This document shows, piece after piece, positions 49,541-59,790 of a DNA stretch of 64,000 bases. The notes under the pieces were generated by a model. It was not told where the DNA came from and made no database searches. It worked only from the letters and a program-made list of their open reading frames with translations. The DNA lies in assembly GCA_018389105.1 (NCBI GenBank), contig JACATO010002134.1:1735065-1799064 (forward strand). Reading direction: 5' to 3'. Each line of letters starts with the position of its first letter. The stretch's first letter is position 1. The translations under genes and the position numbers were made by a program. This DNA comes from Nautilus pompilius (taxonomy: Eukaryota > Mollusca > Cephalopoda > Nautilida > Nautilidae).

Positions 49541-49799
49541 GTCTCTCTCTGTGTGTGTGTGTGTGTGTGTGTCTGTCTCTGTGTGTGTGTGTGTGTGTGT
49601 GTGTCTGTCTCTTTGTGTGTGTGTGTGTGGTGTCTCTCTCTCTGTGTGTGTGTGTGTGTCTCTCTCTCTGTGTGTGGTGTGTGTGTCTCTCTCTCTGTGT
49701 GTGTATGTGTGTGTGTCTCTCTCTCTGTGTGTGTGGTGTGTCTCTCTCTCTCTTCTCCATTTCTCTCTTTCTGTGTGTGTGTGTGTGTCTCTCTCTCTC
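49541..49799. repeat. compound TG/TC satellite, ~260 bp
   Basis: Blocks of (TG)n alternate with (TC)n in a higher-order pattern: roughly 20-40-base units of GTGTGTGT followed by CTCTCTCTCTCTG, with GTGGTGTG variants. All three frames on both strands stay open and give repetitive C/V/S/L or R/E/T/H peptides, which are not proteins. Confidence 0.97.
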
Positions 49800-50709
49800 A
49801 ATCAAAGCAAGTAATGCAAGCATATAAATTTTAGGCTGCTGTATATTGGTCTTAGGCTTTGAATCCTAAAAAAAGATGTGTATAAAATGTTCATGACCAT
49901 GAAGACACACTGCAAAGGCATTTAATTTTCTTTTCTTTTTTATCTTTAAAGAGAGACTGAATTGATTTTCTTCTTTTTATGGAGTTGTGCTACTTGGTTG
50001 GTATATATATTTTGTAGATTTTTAAGGAGTAAATAAGTATACAAAGATTCAATTCCATCAACAACACATTTTTAGGGGCCTTTTGGTCTAACTTGTGAAG
50101 AAAGACTTCAAAGGCTTAAGTTACAGTTTTTAGTTTTTATCAAAACGTTTGGACAGGAGAAGGGGCTCATTACCCTACATGAACAAAGTTTTGAGGAAAA
50201 AATCTCCAGAAGATTAACTAATCATCATAAAAGGAGACACTCAAGACTATAGTGTAGCATAATCATACATGGTATTTCTATCTTTAGCCAATCAAATCAC
50301 TTAGGACAATCCCCAAGAACTCTTTAGATTAGAGTAAAGATAGGAAGAGAGTCTTCTGTATGAGCAGTGTACTAATTATTTACTACAGGACTGAGATAGA
50401 TAAAAGCACTAAAGGAAATAAAGTTTTTAAGAAAACAAAAAAAAATCTCTTTAGGCATATTTAAGTTAAATATTCATTAGTGTTTTTTTAAATGATCATG
50501 ATCAAACTTTTCTGCATTACCTCTTGAGCCTTGGAGTACTAGTCTTGCCTTGCCATAAGTTAAAAGAATATATATAATATTTCAATCAGAAAGTTGTTGC
50601 TCTTTAGAACAATGGGCCATCTATAACATGTAAAGATGTTAAGTGGTTACTGTTTTTTGGTAGATAATCTTTGAAAATATCTTTACCTTTGTGAAGTAAT
50701 CAGGGTTTT
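49800..50709. other. AT-rich spacer, nothing assigned
   Basis: No recognisable gene or repeat. Confidence 0.5.
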
Positions 50710-50950
50710 GGGGTTTCAACATTGGTGTACTGTTTTGTTAGTCTCCGTTCCAAATTTCTTGCGGACCTAGGTACATTTGTGGGCTCTTCAGCAGTGGTCA
50801 AAGTGCAAGCAAGTCAAGAGTTACCTGCGGAACCCAATCTACTAGAACTCTTTATTTTTAGGTGTGGAAGGAAATCTGTGTAGCTAGCTGGTGGAAAAGG
50901 GGACCGACCAGTGGCAGTCCTAGGACTTGAACGCTTCACTAGTAATTAAT
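50710..50950 (-). repeat. tRNA-derived SINE copy
   Basis: The core CTTTATTTTTAGGTGTGGAA (50849-50868) and the adjacent TAGCTAGCTGGTGGAAAAGG match the 22549 copy. The B-box-like GCGTTCAAGTCCTAGG lies on the minus strand near 50917-50933. The order and spacing of head and core are the same as at 22340-22680. Confidence 0.72.
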
Positions 50951-51989
50951 TTAGAAAGTAACTATACAACTGCATGTTTTGTCTTCCAATTCACTACTGT
51001 TCACAAATAATACTGTGAAGTATCTGCAAGCTCTTTTCACCTGCCTTATGAATGAGGACGTTGAAACCACAATTACCATGCCTCTCCCCATATCATAGAG
51101 CATGCCTGTTTTTGTATTATTTTTTTTTGTAGTATTTGTTTAAAATATCCTATGGAATAAAGCAATAATTTACAACATTTTATGCACATTCCAGTAGATT
51201 ATATTTAGTTAAATAAAGACTGAACCATTGATGATGATTCATTTGTTGACTGCATGGCTGCAGTGTTCCAGGTGATGCATCTGATTGGGGTCAAGTTTCA
51301 AAATAGAAATGGCCTTATATATTCTGCTCCAGGCCAGTGAACTCTGGACACCAGATCTCCTTTCTCCATTCCCAGCATTCCTCAGTCGCAAAATTAGTTG
51401 GCAGACTGTTCAGAATAAACTTTTTTTTGTTGTTTCTTTAATTACAATTGCCTTACAGTTCTAATCAGAAAACACAGTGGTGCTGCTATTGTGGTAATTT
51501 CAAGATGCAGATAGAAAAGTTGTAGTCACCACTGGTTTCCCTACCACATTCAGTAGTCAAATCATACTGTTTTAACGGTGATTCTGATTGGATCAGGGAT
51601 TACCTTTTGGCCAGATGAAGGATTTATTAATGTGATGGATTGTGCACAGACAAAGAGTGATTGGATTTTTTTTTTCTTCTTTAGGCTGACCTAAAAAATT
51701 CCTAATGATAGTAAGGTGAACAAATTTGACATTTTTTCCCTCCCTTTCTGTGAAGGTGGGGCAGAGAAGGATAGACATGTAAACAAAAAATATGGAGGCA
51801 GAGAACAAAACCAGCATAGTGAAAACCTAAAAAAAAATCTGGGTATAACAGTTCAATAATTTATATTTGTCAGCTCAACACTACTGTTGATGAAAATTTG
51901 ACAGACTGTGGGTCAGAATATACAAGCTATTACATGCAAATTTGTTATTACTTTAAGCTTTTTGCCTAATTGTGGACTTAAGCATGGTG
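50951..51989. other. AT-rich spacer, nothing assigned
   Basis: Bases 51240-51420 are more complex but unassigned. A minus-strand frame (51593-51817) has no recognisable domain. Confidence 0.45.
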
Positions 51990-52132
51990 TTATCAAGGTC
52001 ATTTGGTATAATTTCTTACTGCTACTCTGAATAATTGCTAGTTTTGTATACTATGCTTTTGTAAAGTGTAATTGGACCTCGTTATTGATGACTGCTATTG
52101 TTTTATTTGGCAGATGACAACAGCATCTAAAA

Positions 52133-52940
52133 AGCGAGATTTCATACAAAATCTATTATTGCCCGTATACAGTTGGTTACTCCCGATGGAACATTGTTGG
52201 AGTCACACATGGTAGTCAGTGCAAACAACCATCTATAGAACATTGAGTGGGAAGATAGGTTGCTGGTTTAAAAGTTGAGAGCAAACCATTCTTTTCACAG
52301 CTAGCCAATTAATTGCTGGCCGCAATTCTTTTGCAACAGGCATCTCGACCAACCTCTACCACTAAAAGCTGGTTAAGAGCAGTTTGATTGATTGGACAAT
52401 AGCAGCTTAAACATGATAACAACAACAACAAAAAAGTTACTGGTCTAAACTGAACAACACGAAAAATACACCTTTGAACAAATATACAATGTGTTATGGT
52501 TTGAAATATTTGGTTCTAAGTGACAACAGTATGTTAGGTTGCAGAAAAGTATAGTAAAAGCTGTTTTCTATACAATTAGGCATTTGTAGTGGAAATGCAA
52601 AAGTATGATGTTGCTTTGCTGGTTATTCAACTGATTTGTGATAAATATTGATGGGTTCCTCACAAAAAGGAGAGAAATAAATGACAATATCCTGCAGTTC
52701 CACCAGGATATTATTTGATAGGTGATGGGTTTATACTGCAACAAGATAATGATCTGAAGTATGTTGCAAAGCTCAGTACACAATACCCTGCTAGGAAAGA
52801 GTCATAAGGACTTCTTAAAACCATGATTTTGTCTCTTCAATCTTCATTTCTGACCTCATTGAACTTGTGTGGGACAAACTAGATTGATGAATAAAAGAAA
52901 ATGATTCAACCCATGTCAGTCAGCTATGCAACTACTTACA
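52133..52940 (+). pseudogene. Tc1-like transposase, decayed
   Basis: Parallel to copy 1 but more degraded. Recognisable are the start region (about 52110-52160, ATCTAAAAAGCGAGATTTC), the ASQLIAGRNS-like segment (about 52300), GGFLTKRRE-type codons near 52655, and LQQDND (about 52735-52755, second catalytic Asp). The last catalytic motif is lost near 52850. As in copy 1, the segment holding the first Asp is absent, so both copies may descend from the same shortened element. Confidence 0.75.
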
Positions 52941-52970
52941 AGAGCAGTGGAGGTTATTTAAAGGGTAATT

Positions 52971-53818
52971 CAGTAGTCCCTCCTACATCGCAGGGGTTAT
53001 GTTCCAGACCCACCCGCGATAAGTGAAAATCCGCGAAATAGAAATACCCTATTTAAATACACCCTAGGCATGTTTTTATAATTTTTATGGTACTTTTAAA
53101 TGCATTTTAAGGTCTTTAAACACACTTTTAAAACAATAGAAACACATTTAAACACATAAAAGATATTGAGAGAAAGCAAGAGCAATGAAAAACAAAAATC
53201 TTCTTCAGAACCTCTTTGATCGGCAAAAGCGTCGTACGGCTTCTTTGCCTTGGTCCTGATGGTGTTACCATCCAAAGTGATGTTTTTCTTTCGGCAATCT
53301 TAGATCCAAAAAGCCAAGGCAGTTTCCATCCTGACGATGTTTTTATTGCGGATAGAAACAACTCGTTTTGCACCTTCATTGATGCACAGCGAAGCAGTTG
53401 CCCTGATATTCTTCTCATCTTTATTGATGTAGCGACCGTTGACTCATTCATACCGTAATGGCGGGCTATTGCAGCGTAACTCTGTCCTTCCTTTATCATA
53501 TCAAGAAGTTCCACCTTCTCCTGAATCGTCAAGAACTTTCTCTTCTTCTTTGGCTCACCAGAAGCCTTAGATGATGGGCGTTTGGGTGGCATCCTTGGGG
53601 TTATCAATAAAACAGCAAGGCGAACAGACAGATCAAGGCGAACAGCTTCTCTCCCTGCGAGATGCTTCTAAAACAGAACAGCCGATCAGCGGAGATTTAA
53701 ACTCATAAACAATGCTACGGAATGCCGCAAAATTGCAAAAACATACGCAATATGAAAATTAATGTCTTACAAAAAAAAACGTGAAATAGCGGGACCGCGA
53801 TATGACGGGGGTTTACTG
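52971..53818 (-). mobile_element. Tigger/pogo element, internally deleted (848 bp), nested in Tc1 copy 2
   Basis: The left end CAGTAGTCCCTCCTACATCG pairs with the inverted right end CAGTAAACCCCCGTCATATC; both continue into CGCGG/CGCGATA-type sequence. TA follows the right end (53819-53820). The left flank is TT, a probable mutation of TA, since the empty site in copy 1 reads CAGTATTTTT. CpG content is high. The gene on the minus strand lacks the catalytic domain. Confidence 0.9.
53160..53592 (-). pseudogene. Tigger transposase, N-terminal CENP-B-like domain only
   Basis: From the start codon at 53590-53592 it reads MPPKRPSSKASGEPKKKRKF, a basic leader with a nuclear-localisation-like KKKRK. 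The first helix-turn-helix follows: LTIQEKVELLDMIKEGQSYA, then AIARHYGMNESTV, textbook Tigger/CENP-B. After STV the frame shifts: the continuation RYINKDEKNIRATASLCINE is in another frame and meets a stop after ETALAFWI. A later piece (ITLDGNTIRTKAKKPYDAFA) matches the second helix-turn-helix region. The ~250-residue DDE domain that should follow is missing by internal deletion. It might bind the element's ends if expressed, but cannot cut DNA. Confidence 0.88.
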
Positions 53819-54068
53819 TATTTTGAAAAGTTACTAAACATGATGGCAGAAATATATGCAGCAGTTTTCTACATAAAAGGTGGCAGTTATGATGAAAAAA
53901 TGCTTGACATAATGTAATATCAACATTACAGGCTTATGTTCTGATACACAGTAAGTCTGATTTTTCATCTTTTTTTGCTAGAATAATGCATTTTAATTAA
54001 CAATAAATCATTGACAAAGAAGATAACATTGCTTTTCCATGTTTGGCTCATAATTTTGAATGTTTGTG

Positions 54069-55499
54069 TGTGTATTTATAATTGTCATTAACTTTAATAA
54101 TTTTAATATTAATAATGTCTGTGTGTGTCTCTTCAGAATAAAAAAGAAACAAAAAAGGACTGTGTAATTATTGGAAATTCATTCCCAAAGTGGGAATTTT
54201 ATCTGTCATTCATCACTTTCTCATGCTTATCACCTATGGGCTGGCAGACAATGAACCTCTTTCATAAAGGGAACTGTGATTGGCAGTAAAATTTCGAAAT
54301 AAAGATAAATTTTAATGAAGTTTGTGAAAAGCAGCAGAAGCATTCTAAACTGACCCTAGGGCAATTATGAATGTTATTCTTAGTGCAGTAGAACACTTGA
54401 TACTTTGATGTGATTGCTTGTTTTTCGTGTGTGGAATCAGTCATATCGGTGTCCCTGAAATAGTTGAATGCTTAAACAAACAGAAAAACAAAAAAGATAT
54501 TCAGATGAGGGTGGGGGGGTTGTTGTTGTTGTTGTTTTGTTTGTTTGTTTTTTTGCCTTTCACCAGAGTTATCAAGGCTTGGAGAAATGACAGTTTTTCA
54601 ATTTAGCATATTCACTATATCCTTACAGTTTTGATATTGAGCATGTTATGACTAATTTGTGTACTGGTAATAACATAATTATATATTTTGTATCCACAGA
54701 AACAAGTAAAATAATGGGAATCTTTATCTTATGTACATTTAATTTAAACAATTCGCAATCTTTTAGGCTGCATAAAAGTGACCAAAATTAAACTCTTTAA
54801 ATAATTTCTCTTTTATCATATACTTCAGGTCAAGTTTTTTTTTTTACAAGATCATTAATGGAAAAAAATTAAACATATCAGTTGATTATTTTCCATTATG
54901 CATTTGTGACTAAAATATTATGGGAGGGTTAAAGTCAGACTTCATAATAAATCTGATGAAGATTAATTTCAGATATAATGCCTATAATTTAAATAAGCAT
55001 TTGGTTAAGAAGTATACAAATGTAAGGTTTTCCTGTGCACAATTTATTAAGATTCTATTTTATCTTGATTTTATAGAAAATATAGGGTTCATCTTTGGTA
55101 ACTAACAATTAAGAGATCTCTGTGCAGTACATATAACACGAACAAAATGGTAGAAAACATGGGAGATTTACTTTCTTGAGACTTATTGCTAATTTCATTC
55201 ATTTAATTTTTAAAAAGGAAAAAAAAATCTTTTTGTTACATTCAGAATCTGTTTTCTACTCATCCTGACAATCTCTGAAATGGCCAATATTTAAAATCAG
55301 TTGCCCACATTAGTACAAACAACTTTTAAAGTTTATTACATAGTTGTGGTGGCTATTCTACTTCAGAACTTATACAAACTTTGTGGACACATCTTAAGAT
55401 GGAATTTTTATAGCTAATTTTTTTTAAAGTCAATAGTTACTATAGAAGCAAGATGCTGATAATATGAAAAATAAAACTGACAGGTTAGGTTTCAATATA
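54069..55499. other. AT-rich spacer, nothing assigned
   Basis: A (TTG)n run at 54519-54545 and poly-T tracts; small frames without recognisable domains. Confidence 0.5.
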
Positions 55500-56690
55500 C
55501 TGTATTGGAACTAATTATGGAAACACAAGACATGCACAGATAATGAATACTGGCAACTAAGAGGCATGCATAATGCATTACACAAAATTAATATGTTGTA
55601 CACTGCATCAGTATTTGATATGTGATCTCTATTTTATATGGAGCATGACACTGTTTTCCTGCTCTCATACAGGTTATCAGTTTATGACTGGAATGTTTTT
55701 CCAAATATCCTGTAGCACTTTCACAATTCATTAAGGTGTTAGGTTGCCATCTGACTTTCTTATTAGCCACATAACCACATATTACCTCAGTTATGTTCAT
55801 ATCAGCACTTTGTGCAGGCCAATCATGTATATGAATTTTCTATCAGCCATTTTGCATTCCATATAGTTTTTCACATCGTTATCTTGTTGGAAGACGAATT
55901 GCCCAATGAAACATCTTCCTGAGTTTATTGAGAGATGGCATAATGGATGAGTACCTGGGTGTTCCTGTTGGCAGTCAGTATACCTTTGATTGTATTCAAA
56001 TTTCCTACACCTTTAGCTGATATGCAGTCCTACACCTGTATTGATCCATTCTCTATAATTCAATTGTATCTGTTGTAAACTGACTTTTATACCACTTCCT
56101 GATCCACCTTCAAATAAACTGACTATTATTATTCCCAAACAGTTCACATTTGGATTCATCTGTAAAGAGCATCATCTTCCAGATTTGATAATCTCATTGT
56201 TTCATTTCTGCTGCCATTTCAGCTTTGCTGTTTGGTTGCCTTTCTTCAGCAAAGGTTTTCAGGTAGCTACACATCCATTGAAACCATTTTGTTCTAATGT
56301 TTATCTTACTGTTCTTAAAAAATGTTAACACCTGTACTTTCAAGTAATTCATTTGCAAAATCTCTTCTGTCTTCTCATTTATCACATATAAAACATACTT
56401 TGAGGTTCTTGACATCATTATTGGAGAGTTTGGGCTTTTTTTCCCTCGATTACATCTGTTTTCAACCAGTTCTACATATTCTCTTCAGAATCTTACATAC
56501 ATGAAGGTGGGCTGCAGTATGCTGCTTGGAGTAGCTTTCATAAGCTAAGATTTTGATTTATTTTCACTTAGCATATGTTATTTCTTTTTCAGGAGCCATT
56601 GTATTCATTACGCATTTACCACACACAATGACTTAATTGCAAATACTTTTATACTCCTGCAGGCATGGCACTTTCTGATTGCTTGAATGA
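55500..56690 (-). mobile_element. Tc1-like transposon, copy 3 (different subfamily)
   Basis: The left terminus CTGTATTGGAACTAATTATG follows TA (55498-55499) and resembles Tc1 ends that begin CAGTATTGGA. The decayed transposase lies on the minus strand. The right boundary is not clear; the hAT element starts at about 56701. The terminus and protein differ from the 29330/51990 family, so this is a separate lineage. Confidence 0.75.
55588..56450 (-). pseudogene. Tc1-like transposase, decayed but full triad visible
   Basis: Minus-strand frames give, in order, a segment QMNYLKVQVLTFFKNSKINI (about 56270-56330); MLFTDESKCELFG (about 56150, first catalytic Asp in TDES); FQQDNDVKNY (about 55875-55890, second Asp); and HDWPAQSADMNITEVICGYV (about 55775-55830), where family members have WP.QSPDLNPIE..W and the Glu is at 55786-55788. 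The C-terminus continues KKVRWQPNTLMNCESATGYL. All three DDE residues survive, but in different frames interrupted by stops. Confidence 0.85.
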
Positions 56691-56700
56691 AAACTAGTCA

Positions 56701-58170
56701 CAGTGTACTGCAGACTTGCCAACTCTTATGATTTAGGGTTATTATTCCAATTTTTTTTTTTCATTTTATGCCTGTATGACCAGAACTGTTGTTGTTTTAC
56801 AATTTTATGCAAAATTCCAGCATTTTTTCACTGACCAAAAATTTTCTGGAAATGAAGCACTGCTCTCTGCTTTGCATCTCAAACTTACAAGTGCTGGAAA
56901 TAGTCAAATACCTATTATGCCTTTTTTAACCCTGTGTATTTTGGTGTATTATTCCGGTTTATCTATGTACTCAGTAGTAAGCATCTAGGGTGCACTGATC
57001 ATTAGAGAAAAATGGCTGAAAACAGGATTCCACTTTATCCCTATTGACTCATACAAAGAAAGGAAAGGTTTATAGCAAGCAGAAGTTTAGGCAAGAGAAA
57101 GTTCACTGGTCTTGTATCGTTCTCAAAGAGTATAATTTGTGTTTGTGATTTCTGTATTTCTCACAGAGGTGAAAATGACATAAAGAAACATTTTAGCACT
57201 TCCAAGCAGCAGCAGAAAATGTTCAAGAGGATCTGTAACTAGTAAATTTGACCCATGTTTTTGTAAAACCCAATAACAAATCAGAAAATGATGCGAGCAG
57301 AGTGGATGGTTTATCACTTCCCTGGTCGTGGAACACAATGTATCTTTTGCAGTTTTGGACCACACTTCATAATTTTTTTACCAGAATGTTTCTGGATTTG
57401 GAAATAGCTAAAAGATACAGTTGCTCTAAAACTAAAATCACTGTAGTAGTTGGAGAAATGGCCAGCAGTGCAACTGAAGGAATTATGACTAACACTAAAA
57501 CTAGCGCTTTCAACTTTTCCACTGATGGTCGTAATGAGGATGACTGCATTGTACCCTATTGTAATGGCACTTGATGACAACAGGCAAAGATGGTAGATGC
57601 ACTACTTTGTAATCCCAATTTAATTGGAAAATCAATTGGTGAGAATATTGCGAGACTCCTTCAAGAAGAACCAGCTTCAAAGTCCTTAATGTGGGAAAAT
57701 TGCATATCATTAGCTGGTGAAACACACGTGATGACAGGAAGAAGAAAAAAGGAGTTGTCAGTTACCTTCTAAAACTTAATCCTCAAATGATGATTAGGGG
57801 ATGCCTATGTCACCTTCGTTTGGCAGCAAAGAAGGTACCAAGCAGTTATATTATCAGTTTGATGAAATTCTTGTTGACTTTTTTTTTTTTTTTTTACTAT
57901 TTGGACATATAGGAAACAAAAACTTAGAGAGTTTATGTGATGTGGATACTCGCACTATTCATGGTGACTGTCTATTGAAAAATGCTTACAGAGGTTAATT
58001 GAGCAGTTGAGACCTTTGAAGCAATACTTTACAGCTAAACATGATGAAAAGAAAAAAGATATGAAGAAAAACAAGTCAAATACCAGCATAAATTGGTAGC
58101 TAACCCACTGGGGAGTGAGGACTGGGCACAAATTCATTTACAACATCATACCTGCATATGGATACATATA
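56701..58170 (+). mobile_element. hAT-superfamily transposon relic
   Basis: The probable left end is CAGTGTACTGCAGACTTGCC at 56701, just beyond Tc1 copy 3. A leader (CCAGCATTTTTTCACTGACC, ~56818) precedes the gene at ~57040. I did not find a matching right end; the limit at 58170 is where the dispersed repeat begins. The 8-bp target duplication expected for hAT could not be verified. Confidence 0.6.
57040..58110 (+). pseudogene. hAT transposase (BED-finger type), decayed
   Basis: The order of recognisable pieces is that of a BED-zinc-finger hAT transposase. The first block (57050-57240) includes VHWSCIV and then NDIKKHFSTSKQQQKMFK, the end of a BED finger. Next come VFVKPNNKSENDASRVDGLS (57258 onward), LEIAKRYSCSKTKITVVVGE, MASSATEGIMTNTKTSAFN and FSTDGRNEDDC, where the Asp of STDG is the likely first catalytic residue. 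A later frame reads VDALLCNPNLIGKSIGENIA, RLLQEEPASKS and then ETHVMTGRRKK, where an Asp-Asn pair is expected but missing. GCLCHLRLAAKK follows (family CxxH motif), then YQFDEILVDFFF and finally LIEQLRPLKQYFTAKHDEKK. At least four frame changes separate them, and the C-terminal dimerisation domain is absent. Confidence 0.8.
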
Positions 58171-58171
58171 G

Positions 58172-58282
58172 CCTACAGGTAGTGTGTGTGTGTAGTTAGT
58201 ACCTTTGTGAACATAAAATAAATCTAAAATCATGGAACGGAGGGGAAAAAAAAAGAATTTTATTTAAATTTTATATCCAGTT
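58172..58282. repeat. dispersed repeat, copy A
   Basis: (TG)n leads into GTACCTTTGTGAACATAAAA, then TAAATCTAAAATCATGG, a G/A-rich stretch, and GAATTTTATTTAAATTTTAT. The same order of blocks recurs at 59709-59790. Copy A directly abuts the end of the hAT relic. Confidence 0.8.
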
Positions 58283-58878
58283 TTTCTTCTGTTTCCATAA
58301 TTATTTAAGTGTACATAAGAATATTTTTTTCTTTTGTAAAAGATTTTCCTTAGAAATGACATAACTAGTGGTCACTTAAACATCAGCCAATTTCATTTTT
58401 ATCCACTCTTACAAGACAAGCAGGCATAATTTTTTAGGTGTTGTGATTGGGTCTCTAGATTTATCTTAGTTATATTTTGATAAGCTTAACTACATGAGCA
58501 GATACTTTTATCCGTGAAAGTAGAAGCAGTGATTTGAATAACCAAAGGATGGCAAGCAGTTTTGAATAAAATTAACTTCAGTTTAACTGAAGAACATTAA
58601 TTTCCTAGCAAGAACTTGGATGGCAGTAGGTGCTGATGGTTCTGTTGTGATTATTGCTATCTACCTGTTGTTTTTTTGTAGTAAAAATTGGACAAATAAA
58701 GCTATAGGAGATTGGGTGTGTGTACAGCAAATATATCATCTGTTATGGAAATCATATCATAGGAAGTTATTAACCCAAATGAGAATAAACCTGTGATGTT
58801 TTGCTACAGAACTCACTGCAATACCTGTAACTGAGTTAGTGCTCCTTTTGTCACAAGTATAATGATGTTTGTATATAT
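58283..58878. other. AT-rich spacer, nothing assigned
   Basis: No recognisable feature. Confidence 0.5.
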
Positions 58879-58915
58879 GTGTTTTTCAGTATCTCAGGAT
58901 ACTGTAAACAGCTAA
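58879..58915. repeat. single arm of the 3-kb foldback family
   Basis: GTGTTTTTCAGTATCTCAGG, followed by ATACTGTAAACAGCTAAC, matches the left arm at 3024-3060 with a few substitutions. The right arm and loop are not present downstream, so this is a half copy. Confidence 0.7.
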
Positions 58916-59708
58916 CCTGTTTAGTTCTTTTTTAATGGATTCATTTGAAAATGCACTTTCTAATTAACTTGATAGAAAATATAGTTGGAATAAGCTGATT
59001 GTGATGCCAAGCCACAGGAACAAATGGATGGCAATAAAATCATCTTTCCTTGAAAAACAATCAAGCATTTCTATAAGGAGTATTTCCCCCTCTAGTGTCA
59101 TTTGTGTGCCGTCACTATATCTGCCAAGCATTTTTATGGTTATGGTAATTCTCTCTCTAATTATTTTGATTAAAAACTTGTTAAAAATGCAATTGTTTTA
59201 GTTTTATTTTGTGTTTTGTTTGTTTGTTTTTTTAAAAATTAGAATTAAGGACGACAGCTAAAGTTTTGCTTATTTGGCTATCTACCAAATGGTAAATAAA
59301 CCCTATCCATTGTGCTGTATGGTGATTGTTGATTACTGTTTGGTAAATTAAGACAATATTATTTATGCCTGCTGTTGCCAAAAATTAATAGGATTTCAAT
59401 TCTAGTGTAAATCTGACTGGACGTTTTCTTACAGTTAGGCGATTACACAAGATTTCACATGCACCCAGGGTATCTGTCTGTTGGCTATTGACAGCTTCTG
59501 TAAGGTTCTGTGATTGATAACCTAGGGGTGGATTATGGGTAAACAAAGATCAGAATATTTCACACTTTTGTCAAAATTCATGTTTTTTGTAAATTAATTT
59601 TCTATCTATTAGCCATTTATTTTTTTTTTTAATTTATTGTGTGGCTTTGATAAAATTATTGTTTTCTTTTAGTCTTGTGAAAAATGAATTGAGCTAGCTA
59701 ACCATGTA

Positions 59709-59790
59709 CTATGTGTGTGTAATACCTATGTGAAAACAAAATAAATCTAAAATCATGGGAGGGGGGGAGAATTTTATTTAAATTTTATAC
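59709..59790. repeat. dispersed repeat, copy B
   Basis: TGTGTGTGTAATACCTATGT, then AAATAAATCTAAAATCATGG, a G-run, and GAATTTTATTTAAATTTTAT match copy A at 58172-58282 in the same orientation, about 1.5 kb away. Confidence 0.8.

Larger units (their letters stand above)
51990..54068 (+). mobile_element. Tc1-like transposon, copy 2, split by a Tigger insertion
   Basis: This is the same family as the copy at 29330. Shared landmarks are GGACCTCGTTATTGATGAC (52074), the transposase pieces, the tail AATGCATTTTAATTAACAAT (53986) and the right inverted terminus (54036-54068; inverted it contains AAAATTATGAGCCAAACAT). The left terminus is not clear, so the start is approximate. An 848-bp Tigger sits inside the tail: copy 1 reads GGGCAGTATTTTTAAAAGC where copy 2 reads GGGTAATT, then the Tigger, then TATTTTGAAAAGT. 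Confidence 0.85.

Noticed and set aside
49480-49834. Open frames of 87-115 codons on both strands
   Set aside because: They are produced by the TG/TC satellite and encode only two-letter periodic peptides.
53216-53458. 80-codon plus-strand frame
   Set aside because: Antisense shadow of the Tigger transposase remnant.
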